IMG/VR virus record: IMGVR_UViG_3300030117_005706
Location: 1-64,000 of that record
Strand: one strand, 5' to 3'
From: a virus
DNA length: 64,000 nucleotides
Position numbers and translations under genes: made by a program. The notes beneath the pieces are model-generated. The model searched no databases. It was not told the DNA's origin and saw nothing but the letters and a program-made list of their open reading frames with translations. Each line of letters begins with the position of its first letter. Position 1 is the stretch's first letter. This document shows, in pieces, positions 37,417 to 45,123 of the stretch.

Positions 37417-38360
37417 TGTTTCACTTCCATGTTTTGTTTTAGGGTTGCTACGAAATACTCAAAGAATGCTATATCGTCATCAGGCCATTCGTTCGTCATT
37501 ATAATAAAACGACCGTATGTTCTCATAAACGCATACCACTCTTCTCCCTCTTCCAGCAGGGGTCGTGCTCGGAACCTCAACTTCTTTAATGTTCCGAAGC
37601 GGTTGTTGCCTTCTTCAAGTTCTCGTAGAATATATGCAGCAAGCGACTTATAGTCGCCGCCTGCTAAATTAAGCGCAGCCTTTGCCATGTTGTTACCACG
37701 ACCACGTATATGTTCCATTAGTGCGTCGTCAGTCTTTGACAAAGACTGCAATGTATCAACTACTTTTCTTGCACTGCCGGAGTAATAAGAACCCAAGTTT
37801 CTGTAATACTCTTTCCATGCATCAGGTAATTGCTCTTGCTCGTGAATGTTCAATGCCACCTGTTCTATTTCATCAGATGTCATGGGCTTGAAATGATATA
37901 CTCGGCATCTGTCAATTATTGCTGAGTGGAAACCACCTATATCGTTGGCTGTAAGAATAAATCGTACAGTCCTGTGACTTGTCTCCATGATTTGACGCAA
38001 TGCCTTTTGTGCATCTTTCGTTAGTGAATCCGCTTCATCCAAGATGATGTATCGGTGTGAAGCCATCAGTGCTTTCTGTGAGACAATGTGCTTGAGTTCA
38101 TCTCGGATATACCCAATCCCCCTGTCATCACTGGCGTTGGTGACGACGACGTTGGCAGGGTCAAACGCACTCCCCAATGCTCCCCTCGCCAACGCCATCG
38201 CCGCCGTTGTTTTACCCACACCTGACGGTCCTATGAAGAGAAGGCACGGCGGTGTTGTTTCCGCCGACCATTCTCGTGAATCTCGTTTCAACTCTTGACA
38301 GCCGACCATTTGGTCGACAAGAGTTGGTCTGTATTTTTCCCTCCAAACTTCGGTCATCAT
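37413..38360 (-). CDS. rfcS: clamp loader small subunit (RFC-S)
   Basis: A 315-residue AAA+ protein. The N-terminal WREKYRPT box of RFC is followed by Walker A GPSGVGKT (44-51), Walker B IILDEADS (D108-EAD) and TANDIGG with IIDRC, where RFC has the SRC arginine-finger motif. The Ser of SRC is Asp here. The C-terminal collar domain is present. RFC loads PCNA-type clamps on DNA. Only the small subunit is found in the window, so the complex may be a homomer or use a host large subunit. A strong promoter-like block stands directly upstream. Confidence 0.93.
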   Translation of the reverse strand: MMTEVWREKYRPTLVDQMVGCQELKRDSREWSAETTPPCLLFIGPSGVGKTTAAMALARGALGSAFDPANVVVTNASDDRGIGYIRDELKHIVSQKALMASHRYIILDEADSLTKDAQKALRQIMETSHRTVRFILTANDIGGFHSAIIDRCRVYHFKPMTSDEIEQVALNIHEQEQLPDAWKEYYRNLGSYYSGSARKVVDTLQSLSKTDDALMEHIRGRGNNMAKAALNLAGGDYKSLAAYILRELEEGNNRFGTLKKLRFRARPLLEEGEEWYAFMRTYGRFIIMTNEWPDDDIAFFEYFVATLKQNMEVKQ

Positions 38361-38365
38361 ATCTC

Positions 38366-38400
38366 CTCTTTCTTATTTCTTTAAATAGGGTCATCAAAAT
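38366..38400 (-). promoter_or_regulatory. conserved promoter block, copy 1 (replication operon)
   Basis: On the minus strand the core CCCTATTTAAAG is followed by AAATAAGAAAGAG and preceded by ATTTTGATGA. The same block recurs at 47.8, 56.4 and 61.4 kb. ATTTAAA is a good archaeal TATA box. The start codon of rfcS is only about 20-25 bases further on, so the transcript would be nearly leaderless, although GAGGAG is also present. It probably drives rfcS, the SSB-like, Sak4-like and clamp genes and polB. Confidence 0.65.
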
Positions 38401-39857
38401 TACACCATTTCGATGAGGTCCGTTAGTTGACTTGTATCACTGAATCCGAGGTTGTCGTCAACATACATTACCTCGCCCACCATCGACATGGTTGACAGGT
38501 TCATATCCTTGACCTGACCAACCAATACAATGGCTTGTTCTTCAATCGGCATCCAGTGATTGCCGACGAGGACTCCGTTCTTCGCCAACCTTGTCCTCAA
38601 GTGGTTGGCAACTGAGGCGTTTAATTTAACCTCAAGCACTTGGTATGGGTCGAAGCCATCCAAGACTCCGAGCCTCAAGTGCGTTTCATACTCCGCATCC
38701 TTCTTTACAGAAAGACCGAGCAAGTGAATCTGATATGCTCCGTCCATCACAACGTAGCCACCATGCCCTCCGATGTCGAGAGGACCGCCGTCTTTGAGAC
38801 GCAGTCGTTCGTTATCGTTGATGGCTATTAGTGCGTTCGTCAAGTTCTCGCCTTCCTCAAGAAGCCTACCCACCTTGATGGGTACTTTGAAGGTTGCTGT
38901 GTTGAGAACCTCGATGCGTTCTCGATAGGGTCGCTTGTACACTTCCCAGTCTTGACCCATCGACAATACATCACTGACTGATACAATCGAATTACCTGAC
39001 ACCTCAACCTCATAGACACCAACAGTCTGAGTCGGCAAGAAGAACGTGTCAATCTTGCCAACAGGTTGCTTGTCCTGATTGTACAGTGTGCCTCGCAGTG
39101 TCCCCGCAGGGAACTCCACGACGTGCAGGTATCGACGCTGTGCTTTGATGACCTCAAGATAACTACTACTTGGTGCAGTTGTCTGTGTCCACGACTTGTA
39201 CACTGGTCCACGAAACGGCTGACCCGGTTGGATGTGGTCGAGGGGTTTGACCTCCTCGCTCTCATCCTTGAGTGTCCTTACAAGATACTCAGCGGGTGAC
39301 ATCGTGTCGAGTATGCGCCTCACTGCCTTGAGGCTCAGCGCCCTACTACCAGTGAGATGTGAACAGCGCTGAATGAAACGGTCGATTGGATAGGGCGGGG
39401 CTTCGCCCAGTGCCCTTGACCAAAACGCCTCAGCCTCAAGTTGACTGAGTTGCTTGGCTACATCCAACACGGGTGTTTCGTTCAGTCGGTGCATGAGCAT
39501 CATCGCTTGCTTGACTGTCAAGTTGCTCGGTTCCTCATTGCTCTCCGATGCAAGGGTCGGCACGATGGGTTGCCCCGCCAATGCCTCGTCCCACACCAAG
39601 CCTGAGATACCAAGTTCTCGACAGACAGACTCTCTGATGTGGCTGTCTGAAATGAACTGGCGAGGATGTCGTGAATACTTCGGGAAGAAGATGTCAATGA
39701 TGTCCTCGTAGTCTTCGGCTGATTGCTCAACCATATCAGACACGGCACGCATGGACTCACGAAAGTCAGCCGCACTGTCGTCGCTGTTGCGTCGATAGTA
39801 CAACCTACGGAGTGTGCGTGCTGCCTCAGCAGCAGTCGATAGTAGCAAGGTAATCAC
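38400..39857 (-). CDS. unknown replication-module protein (possible degenerate ligase-like fold)
   Basis: A 485-residue protein starting at a GTG that overlaps the previous stop (GTGA). The N-terminal 190 residues are helical, while the C-terminal 290 are beta-rich, with HIQPGQPFRGPVY, YLEVIKAQRRYLHVVEF and LSVKKDAEY segments. This layout loosely recalls ATP-dependent DNA ligase (helical DNA-binding domain, nucleotidyltransferase, OB fold), but the KxDG lysine motif is absent, so I do not call it a ligase. It ends inside the promoter block of the rfcS operon. Function unknown. Confidence 0.65.
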   Translation of the reverse strand: MITLLLSTAAEAARTLRRLYYRRNSDDSAADFRESMRAVSDMVEQSAEDYEDIIDIFFPKYSRHPRQFISDSHIRESVCRELGISGLVWDEALAGQPIVPTLASESNEEPSNLTVKQAMMLMHRLNETPVLDVAKQLSQLEAEAFWSRALGEAPPYPIDRFIQRCSHLTGSRALSLKAVRRILDTMSPAEYLVRTLKDESEEVKPLDHIQPGQPFRGPVYKSWTQTTAPSSSYLEVIKAQRRYLHVVEFPAGTLRGTLYNQDKQPVGKIDTFFLPTQTVGVYEVEVSGNSIVSVSDVLSMGQDWEVYKRPYRERIEVLNTATFKVPIKVGRLLEEGENLTNALIAINDNERLRLKDGGPLDIGGHGGYVVMDGAYQIHLLGLSVKKDAEYETHLRLGVLDGFDPYQVLEVKLNASVANHLRTRLAKNGVLVGNHWMPIEEQAIVLVGQVKDMNLSTMSMVGEVMYVDDNLGFSDTSQLTDLIEMV

Positions 39858-40057
39858 TCAATCGGATATGTAAATTCCCAAGTGTTTGCAGTCAACTCTT
39901 GCAACTCTTTGACAGCGCCCAGTAACATGGTCACTGTCTTGTTGTCACGTTCATACAAATCATTCACCTCGTGGAGTAAGTCCTTGACCTGCTCACGTAG
40001 CGATTCGTTGTCTCGTTCCAATTGTTCAATTCTGTCTTCAATGTATTCTTTGCTCAT
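39854..40057 (-). CDS. coiled-coil small protein
   Basis: A 67-residue protein from ATG 40057 with GGAGAG upstream. Most of it is a heptad-patterned coiled coil (IEQLERDNESLREQVKDLL), probably a dimer. Its end overlaps the GTG of the 485-residue gene. A structural or regulatory partner is possible. Function unknown. Confidence 0.55.
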   Translation of the reverse strand: MSKEYIEDRIEQLERDNESLREQVKDLLHEVNDLYERDNKTVTMLLGAVKELQELTANTWEFTYPIE

Positions 40058-40061
40058 GCTT

Positions 40062-40289
40062 TCACTCTCCTTCTTTATTCCATTCATCAAAGCACATCGT
40101 TCTGAAATCGATGCCCCACCGACTACCTAGATAGTCGGCGAGGTCGAGTATATTTAAAAAGTTGAATTGACAGTCACTGTCAAATTTGGCTTGCTCGACC
40201 AACAACCTCATATTATTCTCAGTATCGTTTGCTAACATGCTCAATAGCATTTCTCTCTCATTTGTTTTCATCCGTTTAAACAGTTTCAT
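40062..40289 (-). CDS. hypothetical small protein
   Basis: A 75-residue protein from ATG 40289 (GGAGATGAAAGA upstream). Basic N-terminal helix, middle NILDLADYLGSRWGIDF, and an acidic end KEGE encoded by the next gene's Shine-Dalgarno sequence. No family recognised. Confidence 0.5.
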   Translation of the reverse strand: MKLFKRMKTNEREMLLSMLANDTENNMRLLVEQAKFDSDCQFNFLNILDLADYLGSRWGIDFRTMCFDEWNKEGE

Positions 40290-40522
40290 TCTTTCATCTC
40301 CTTTTGAAATACGATGGCACACGGTGTGGGCCATCCCTTCTTGGCAGTGACCATCAGGCCAATCTCCCTGTTATTATTCTTGCCCCATTCAAGGAGCATC
40401 TTATGCATCTTTCGTGCAGTCGATTGTTTGCCGTCGTCGGGAATGAACTGCATTAGTCCGCCGTCGACGATGTCCTTGTGGACGATGATTGAGCCGTGCT
40501 CGCTAAAGTCAACGATGCTCAC
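40286..40522 (-). CDS. hypothetical small protein
   Basis: A 78-residue protein, most likely starting at GTG 40522 which overlaps the upstream stop (GTGA) and has GGAGGTGAC before it. Alpha/beta pattern with MVTAKKGWPTPCAIVF near the end, similar to a small edge-strand domain. Ends in KEMKE over the next start. No family recognised. Confidence 0.5.
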   Translation of the reverse strand: MSIVDFSEHGSIIVHKDIVDGGLMQFIPDDGKQSTARKMHKMLLEWGKNNNREIGLMVTAKKGWPTPCAIVFQKEMKE

Positions 40523-41103
40523 GCTGTCACCTCCACGCCTCGCCACCAGTCGGGAGCAGGTGTACCTTTCTCCCACTTAGCGAACTGCTTGGAATGGTAG
40601 TAGCGACGGTAGGCTTCAACTGCTATTTGATGTGAAGCATGAGTGAGTCTTTTGTCGGCATAGTCGTCAGGGTACATGATACCTCTATGCTCGCTAAACC
40701 ACATGGGTCTGAACTCATCAGGCATAGCCAATGCGAATGGTGTAGGGTCACCCGGAGGTATGAGGGCGATAATCATTCCACGCATACGACCTATTGCATC
40801 ATGGCAAGCGTGTACTTTACCGAACCGCTTGCTGTACTCACGACACAACTCGTCGCCGTACTGGGCGAGCCAAGAGTAATTGCTACGAGTGTCGCCCGCC
40901 CATACTGTACATGGGTGGTGAGCGTAGCCACCTTTGTAGGGTGTGCCACTCTTGGTCAGTGGCATTTGCTGGTCAGTCGCACCGTGTCGGCGCAGGGCTG
41001 ATGCCATCATTTGTGCTGCTTCGACACACATCTTAGGAACGTGCTTGTCGCAGTGCATTCGTGCTGCTTCTCTTGCGCTTCTGTCTAATACAAATATGTT
41101 CAT
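40519..41103 (-). CDS. conserved viral protein with MNIFVLDxD...HCDKHVxKM signature
   Basis: A 194-residue protein whose N-terminus MNIFVLDRSAREAARMHC followed by DKHVPKMCVEAAQMM matches a family widespread in tailed viruses. Later features are HHPCTVWAGDTRSNYSWL and YPDDYADKRLTHASH. Conserved His, Asp, Lys and Trp residues suggest an enzyme, but the activity is not established to my knowledge. Such genes usually sit among early or metabolic genes. It overlaps both neighbours by 4 bases. Confidence 0.7.
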   Translation of the reverse strand: MNIFVLDRSAREAARMHCDKHVPKMCVEAAQMMASALRRHGATDQQMPLTKSGTPYKGGYAHHPCTVWAGDTRSNYSWLAQYGDELCREYSKRFGKVHACHDAIGRMRGMIIALIPPGDPTPFALAMPDEFRPMWFSEHRGIMYPDDYADKRLTHASHQIAVEAYRRYYHSKQFAKWEKGTPAPDWWRGVEVTA

Positions 41104-41465
41104 TCGTCCACTTCCATGCGTTCAGCGATGTATTCATCAATGTAAGACTGAGGAGCCTTCGGCTTACCGCTACAGTGAGTGCACCAAAGATTCCTCATCT
41201 GAACACTCTCCCACATATCGGAGCCGATGTTACCCTTGCTGTCAAAGCAAACGAGGAGTCCTTCTTGTCCCTCTTTGTCCAACGACCAGTAAGGGTCACC
41301 GCAACCGCAGTCAGGTTCTAAGAATGAAGACCAACTGTCAGGCTTGAACCACTCGGAGTCGTAAGCCTCAATCGCTTCCAGCCTCAATTCCTCACGGCGA
41401 ATGGCCGTCGCTTGTTCTTGGTCACTCAATGCTGCAAATTTTTTCATGTCTTCCAGTTTCATCAT
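41100..41465 (-). CDS. small zinc-site protein
   Basis: A 121-residue protein from ATG 41465 (GGGATGAG upstream); the longer frame lies over the neighbour. Helical N-terminus rich in Glu and Lys, then CGCGDPYW, a single CFDSKG, and CTHC: a probable multi-Cys zinc site built late in the chain. The end ERMEVDE is encoded over the next gene's start. Function unknown. Confidence 0.55.
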   Translation of the reverse strand: MMKLEDMKKFAALSDQEQATAIRREELRLEAIEAYDSEWFKPDSWSSFLEPDCGCGDPYWSLDKEGQEGLLVCFDSKGNIGSDMWESVQMRNLWCTHCSGKPKAPQSYIDEYIAERMEVDE

Positions 41466-41469
41466 TTTC

Positions 41470-41733
41470 TCATCCCTTTCGTTCAGTTTCCTCAGCGTGT
41501 GCTGTCCACATTGCTTGTAGTATTTCCCAAAAATTGTCATAGCGATGAGCCTGCCAATCTGTTACAATGTCCACGACACCTTGTCGATGGTTCGGGTCAA
41601 GCGCTGACAGTGCGTTCAATGCCTTGCGAAGAAGGGGTAAGCCCTCCCACGCTGCGTGTTCACCTGACGATGCGTTCTTTCCAAATCGTGCTACGTGTAG
41701 GGCTTTGTCCGCCCATTGTTCTTTTGTTATCAT
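41470..41733 (-). CDS. tandem paralog A (HVARxG...DIVxxW family)
   Basis: An 87-residue protein from ATG 41733 (AGGAGTG upstream). It shares with the neighbour encoded just upstream the pattern KE.W.D.A.HVAR.G.N, GLP.L...L..L..LD...R..V.DIV..W, clear evidence of tandem duplication. The predicted fold is two or three helices. Function unknown. The end in this copy is shorter than in its partner. Confidence 0.6.
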   Translation of the reverse strand: MITKEQWADKALHVARFGKNASSGEHAAWEGLPLLRKALNALSALDPNHRQGVVDIVTDWQAHRYDNFWEILQAMWTAHAEETERKG

Positions 41734-41734
41734 T

Positions 41735-42088
41735 TTATTCACTCCTGTCTTTTCGTAATGTGTCTGCATACTGTAATGACCAACCACACGGGAAGTCCTT
41801 ACGGTATGAATCACCTTGTATGGCTTTCTTCTCCTCGTAATATGCTCGAAATATCGCTCCGTTTGTTTCCCATAATCTCTTTGGAAGGCCCGAACCATTC
41901 GCCCATTCAATTACGATGTCAGAAACAGCCGCCCGACCTTCTGAGTCGAGGTCATTGAGTTGTGCAAGTGAGTCATATAACATGGGTAGTCCGAAGAACG
42001 ATGCGCGATGCCCATCTGATTTGTTCGTATTCACTCCATGTCGTGCTACGTGTCGGGCGTCGTCCATCCATTTTTCTTTCATTGTCAT
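41735..42088 (-). CDS. tandem paralog B (HVARxG...DIVxxW family)
   Basis: A 117-residue protein from ATG 42088 (AGGAAGTGAATAGA upstream). Residues 1-75 match paralog A (KEKWMDDARHVARHG and DIVIEWANG), followed by an extra 40 residues (KAIQGDSYRKDFPCGW) absent from A. One duplicate therefore gained or lost a tail. Function unknown. Confidence 0.6.
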   Translation of the reverse strand: MTMKEKWMDDARHVARHGVNTNKSDGHRASFFGLPMLYDSLAQLNDLDSEGRAAVSDIVIEWANGSGLPKRLWETNGAIFRAYYEEKKAIQGDSYRKDFPCGWSLQYADTLRKDRSE

Positions 42089-42089
42089 T

Positions 42090-42350
42090 CTATTCACTTC
42101 CTGTAACAACCATCACAATCTTTCCTTTGTTGTGTTGGTCAATCGTCCACATGCTCAGTTCAGTGTCTGTCATGTGCGCTCGGTTCTGTTCGTCGTTGCA
42201 GTTCATGCACCAGTCAACATCCTCTTTGGCAAGGTCCTCGTGTTGCCACATCGGTTTGCCACAGTTCTCACAGGGCTGACTCTCGTCGCCCTCTTCGATA
42301 ATCAATGCTCGTAGTTTCAATCCCCACATCGGGACAACTTCAACTCTCAT
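42090..42350 (-). CDS. zinc-ribbon small protein
   Basis: An 86-residue protein with a beta-strand N-terminus (RVEVVPMWGLKLRAL), CENCG near residue 27 and CMNC near residue 48, then a beta C-terminus. A zinc ribbon inserted in a small beta domain. It overlaps the next gene upstream by 4 bases. Function unknown. Confidence 0.6.
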   Translation of the reverse strand: MRVEVVPMWGLKLRALIIEEGDESQPCENCGKPMWQHEDLAKEDVDWCMNCNDEQNRAHMTDTELSMWTIDQHNKGKIVMVVTGSE

Positions 42351-42595
42351 TCTTTCACCTCGTCAATCGAGTTCATGATAGCCTGAGCCAACGAGTACGC
42401 ATCCTCTTTGCTCATCCGAACACCTTGCTTTGTCCAACCTGCTCCCGAAGGATGGTCGGCAATGCGACGTACACGGATGTCCATGCGATAGTCGTCAGGC
42501 TCGTGTTCATTGGTCACCGTGCTGAGTACAACCTCAGCCTGACCTTTCCATTTTCGTTCTGTACATGGCCTTCGCCATTGAATCGTTTGTGTCAT
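42347..42595 (-). CDS. hypothetical small protein
   Basis: An 82-residue protein, ATG 42595 with GAGGTATGAAGA upstream. Beta-rich first part (AEVVLSTVT and YRMDIRVRRI), then a helix SKEDAYSLAQAIMNSI. The layout suggests a small alpha/beta domain. No family recognised. Confidence 0.55.
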   Translation of the reverse strand: MTQTIQWRRPCTERKWKGQAEVVLSTVTNEHEPDDYRMDIRVRRIADHPSGAGWTKQGVRMSKEDAYSLAQAIMNSIDEVKE

Positions 42596-42606
42596 TCTTC
42601 ATACCT

Positions 42607-43359
42607 CTAAATCCAACTTGCTTTGAACATGACCAAGTTTTTCGATTGATGATAATTGTAAATCTTCGTAAGCATCTTACCATAATTTGATGGGTTGCTT
42701 GATGTAATGACTGATACCCCATGCTCCTGTCCTAACTTCTTCATCATCCGAGCGTGGTCGTAATCATCATGAAAGGCCACATCAGTGTAGGCATGAATAA
42801 ACCTCGCACTATGTGCGTAAGGTAAGTATTGAACTATTTCATCCAAATACGAAACGAACTTGTCGCCTCTTTCCATGTCAGTTGGTCGCCATTTACCTTT
42901 CTTGAAAGCATCTCCACCATACGGTTTACCGTATATCTTAGCAAGCGAAGAGTAAGTCAATTTTTTGCCGTGAGTTACCTTTCTGTCACGTAGTTTACTG
43001 TACGCATTACTGATGACAGGGTCTGAATGTGATGCAAAGAAGTCAACGAAGTTTTCCATGGTCCAATTGACTTGAATAGTATTCAACTCGACTATCGCAT
43101 TCATTGCATCCCAACTGATACTTATCGCTGGCATGTCCAAACCTAACTCACACGCAGCAGTCCACCGGTGTTGTCCGTCTATCAGTAGACACTCGTTTTC
43201 AGTTTCGTAGACGGTCAATGCTGAAAGCACCCCATAATTGCTCATGCTCTCTTTCAATTTGTTCACAAGTGATTTGTTTACTGGTCTGTTGTATTCCAAC
43301 AATTTCACTTTCTTCTTGTCTTTGTTTTTCAATGTTACAATTTTTACTTTCTTGTTCAT
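42607..43359 (-). CDS. ParB/Srx-like domain protein
   Basis: A 250-residue protein. The N-terminal 110 residues have the ParB/sulfiredoxin-like pattern: YNRPVNKSLVNKLKESM..YGVLSALTV, then LLIDGQHRWTAACELGL with the diagnostic DGQHR. In plasmid and phage relatives this fold binds or hydrolyses nucleotides and often acts in partition or as a nuclease. The C-terminal region has helices (YSSLAKIYGKPYGG) and basic residues, perhaps DNA-binding. No ParA-type ATPase is adjacent, so a partition role is not supported here. Confidence 0.75.
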   Translation of the reverse strand: MNKKVKIVTLKNKDKKKVKLLEYNRPVNKSLVNKLKESMSNYGVLSALTVYETENECLLIDGQHRWTAACELGLDMPAISISWDAMNAIVELNTIQVNWTMENFVDFFASHSDPVISNAYSKLRDRKVTHGKKLTYSSLAKIYGKPYGGDAFKKGKWRPTDMERGDKFVSYLDEIVQYLPYAHSARFIHAYTDVAFHDDYDHARMMKKLGQEHGVSVITSSNPSNYGKMLTKIYNYHQSKNLVMFKASWI

Positions 43360-43372
43360 TCTTCATTCCTCC

Positions 43373-43639
43373 TCAGAAATGCTCACTCTTGAGCGTCTCG
43401 ATAGCACACGCTCGACAGTATCGGTTGCCTGCATACATGCCCTCCAATTGAATGTAGAGTCGAGTTCGTTCTGCACCACAGTCGGTACAGCACTCGACAT
43501 TGAACAAGCCCTTGTCAATCGCTTGGTTGAATGTCAAAGCCTTGCGCTTGTTCCACGCTGCGATGCGTCGTTCCTCAGCCTTTGCCTTTCGTTCCTTTGA
43601 CTCTCTTGCAATCTTTTGCCTGAATGTTTCTTCTGTCAT
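43373..43639 (-). CDS. zinc-site small protein with basic helix
   Basis: An 88-residue protein from the second ATG (43639), 7 bases after GGAGG. A long basic/acidic helix (ARESKERKAKAEERRIAAWNK) precedes CCTDCG and, 25 residues later, CRAC, a probable zinc ribbon. Nucleic-acid binding is plausible. Function unknown. Confidence 0.55.
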   Translation of the reverse strand: MTEETFRQKIARESKERKAKAEERRIAAWNKRKALTFNQAIDKGLFNVECCTDCGAERTRLYIQLEGMYAGNRYCRACAIETLKSEHF

Positions 43640-43641
43640 GT

Positions 43642-43881
43642 TCATTCCTCCATTCCGTAAGGTCTGTAGTCAAAGTACAAGTAAGCAATTGCTTCCGCTA
43701 CGCTTTCGGGTGACATCCAATGATGACCGCCGAAACCAACACGTACATTGCATCCACTCGTGTCTTCCCATGCCTTCTCCAATCCTAAACCACAAGCGTG
43801 CTTACACGCTTTGTCGGCTTCTTCAAAACTACTTTGTTTCTTCCATACTGCTATATTCCATTCACCATTTCTACTTGTCAT
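43642..43881 (-). CDS. hypothetical small protein
   Basis: A 79-residue protein from ATG 43881 after GGAGGAATGAAT. Contains ACKHACGLGLEKAWE, then GCNVRVGFGGHHWMSPESVAEAIAYLYF. The end GMEE is written by the next gene's Shine-Dalgarno sequence. No family recognised. Confidence 0.5.
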   Translation of the reverse strand: MTSRNGEWNIAVWKKQSSFEEADKACKHACGLGLEKAWEDTSGCNVRVGFGGHHWMSPESVAEAIAYLYFDYRPYGMEE

Positions 43882-43883
43882 AT

Positions 43884-44048
43884 TCATTCCTCCTCTCGTA
43901 GTGCAAAGCAATGTGAGCAAGCCATCGTGCCGTCCACATCATACTCCTCGACGCTGTCGACAATCTTGCCACACACGTCGCATTCGTACGCTGCGTTCGC
44001 TCGGTCTTCCCACACCTGTGCGTCCATCTTTTCGTACCAGTCGTACAT
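43884..44048 (-). CDS. zinc-ribbon microprotein
   Basis: A 54-residue protein from ATG 44048 after GGAGGAATGAAC. CDVCG near residue 23 and CSHC near residue 44 form a classic two-knuckle ribbon. It ends REEE through the shared Shine-Dalgarno sequence. Function unknown. Confidence 0.55.
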   Translation of the reverse strand: MYDWYEKMDAQVWEDRANAAYECDVCGKIVDSVEEYDVDGTMACSHCFALREEE

Positions 44049-44050
44049 GT

Positions 44051-44269
44051 TCATTCCTCCTCGTCTATTAGTGTGCATCGGTTCGGCAGTATGACACGTG
44101 GACCTGCGTCAGTCAGTTTGTGAAAGACCTCGTAGCCACGCGTCGTCTTGCGTACCATGTAACCTACATGTGCACCCGGAACTCGGTGAGCAAATGTGAC
44201 TTGCCACCAGTGTTCGTTGACGTATTCTAAATCCAAGTATGAGTTCTGACCTACAGTCAGTCGAGTCAT
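44051..44269 (-). CDS. hypothetical small beta protein
   Basis: A 72-residue protein overlapping the upstream gene by 4 bases (ATGA). Predominantly beta (YLDLEYVNEHWWQVTF, GYMVRKTTRGYEVFHKL), like a small SH3-type barrel. It ends DEEE. No family recognised. Confidence 0.5.
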   Translation of the reverse strand: MTRLTVGQNSYLDLEYVNEHWWQVTFAHRVPGAHVGYMVRKTTRGYEVFHKLTDAGPRVILPNRCTLIDEEE

Positions 44270-44517
44270 TCCAACTCGCCTCCGTTCTCGATGATGTCAA
44301 ACTCGCCCGGTGCGTCAGGGTAGTGCTCGTCCAAGAACTGAAACACTCGCAAGGACAATCCTTGAAAGTGCTTCTTCTGATTCTCCAGTTGTTCAACTTT
44401 TGATTTGACATACTCAAGTATGCTCGTCAAGTTTGTCAGTTCATTGACATGTGCTATGCGGTTGGCTGAGTCAACCAACTCTTGTACTGTCTGATATTGC
44501 AATGGTCGTTCGTTCAT
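44266..44517 (-). CDS. helical small protein
   Basis: An 83-residue protein from ATG 44517. Largely one long helix with coiled-coil heptads (SILEYVKSKVEQLENQKKHF), followed by FQFLDEHYPDAPGEFDI. Overlaps both neighbours by 4 bases. Function unknown. Confidence 0.5.
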   Translation of the reverse strand: MNERPLQYQTVQELVDSANRIAHVNELTNLTSILEYVKSKVEQLENQKKHFQGLSLRVFQFLDEHYPDAPGEFDIIENGGELE

Positions 44518-44753
44518 TCGTTCAACTCCTCGTATCGGTTCTCGCACCATTCGATGATAGCGTCGGCCATCGTGAACTCTATCTCGCACCACACCTCTTG
44601 GATGACCTCGTTCGCAACAGAGTTCAAATCCTCAATCGACAAGTACAGCGCCAATTTGTTTTTCAATTTCTTGACGCCACTGTCGTGGTTCAGCCAGTCG
44701 CTCACCCAGTCGAGTGTCTCTTCTTGTATCTTTTCTAATCCTTCTTCGTTCAT
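44514..44753 (-). CDS. acidic helical small protein
   Basis: A 79-residue acidic protein (EETLDWVSDWLNHD, EVWCEIEFTMADAIIEWCENR). ATG 44753 follows GGAGGAATAAACA, whose bases are also the end of the 49-residue gene just upstream. No family recognised. Confidence 0.5.
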   Translation of the reverse strand: MNEEGLEKIQEETLDWVSDWLNHDSGVKKLKNKLALYLSIEDLNSVANEVIQEVWCEIEFTMADAIIEWCENRYEELNE

Positions 44754-44756
44754 TGT

Positions 44757-44906
44757 TTATTCCTCCCAGTTGATGTAGTCATCCCAATCATCCCTGATGA
44801 TTGACCACATGTTCAGTTGTACCTTTCCCTCCACCCCGTCGCTTCGACGTAGCGTGAAGTATACTTCTTGGCCTTGCCAATCAATGTCTTGTATTCTAAA
44901 ATCCAT
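44757..44906 (-). CDS. 49-residue microprotein
   Basis: A short frame filling the space between two accepted genes. ATG 44906 stands 7 bases after GGAGGAATGA, the standard start context of this operon, and its own end NWEE is encoded by the next gene's Shine-Dalgarno sequence. Contents: VYFTLRRSDGVEGKVQL, a beta pair, then WSIIRDDWDDYI. The tight fit supports a real gene. Function unknown. Confidence 0.55.
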   Translation of the reverse strand: MDFRIQDIDWQGQEVYFTLRRSDGVEGKVQLNMWSIIRDDWDDYINWEE

Positions 44907-44908
44907 CT

Positions 44909-45121
44909 TCATTCCTCCTGTTCTGCTAATTCGTTAATCCATATTCGCTGTTGAGCGCAACTGGCACCATACGTAATCTCGTATCGTTCGTAGAAATCAT
45001 CAGCCACTTCCCAACCACAGACATCAACCAGCATTTCTACTGACTGCCTGTCCCATTCATCCATACCTGCCTGTGCTACAAAGCACGCAAGTCTTGTCAT
45101 TTTCTTGTAATCCCAACTCAT
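44909..45121 (-). CDS. hypothetical small protein
   Basis: A 70-residue protein from ATG 45121 after GGAGGAATGAAC. Mostly helical, with AQAGMDEWDRQSVEMLVDVC and FYERYEITYGASC. It ends EQEE through the shared signal. No family recognised. Confidence 0.5.
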   Translation of the reverse strand: MSWDYKKMTRLACFVAQAGMDEWDRQSVEMLVDVCGWEVADDFYERYEITYGASCAQQRIWINELAEQEE

Positions 45122-45123
45122 GT

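Noticed and set aside
38400-39857. naming this gene DNA ligase
   Set aside because: The overall layout is loosely similar, but the KxDG active-site motif is missing, so the name is not supported.
42607-43359. plasmid-type partition system
   Set aside because: Only a ParB/Srx-like domain is present, with no ParA ATPase or centromere-like repeats beside it.
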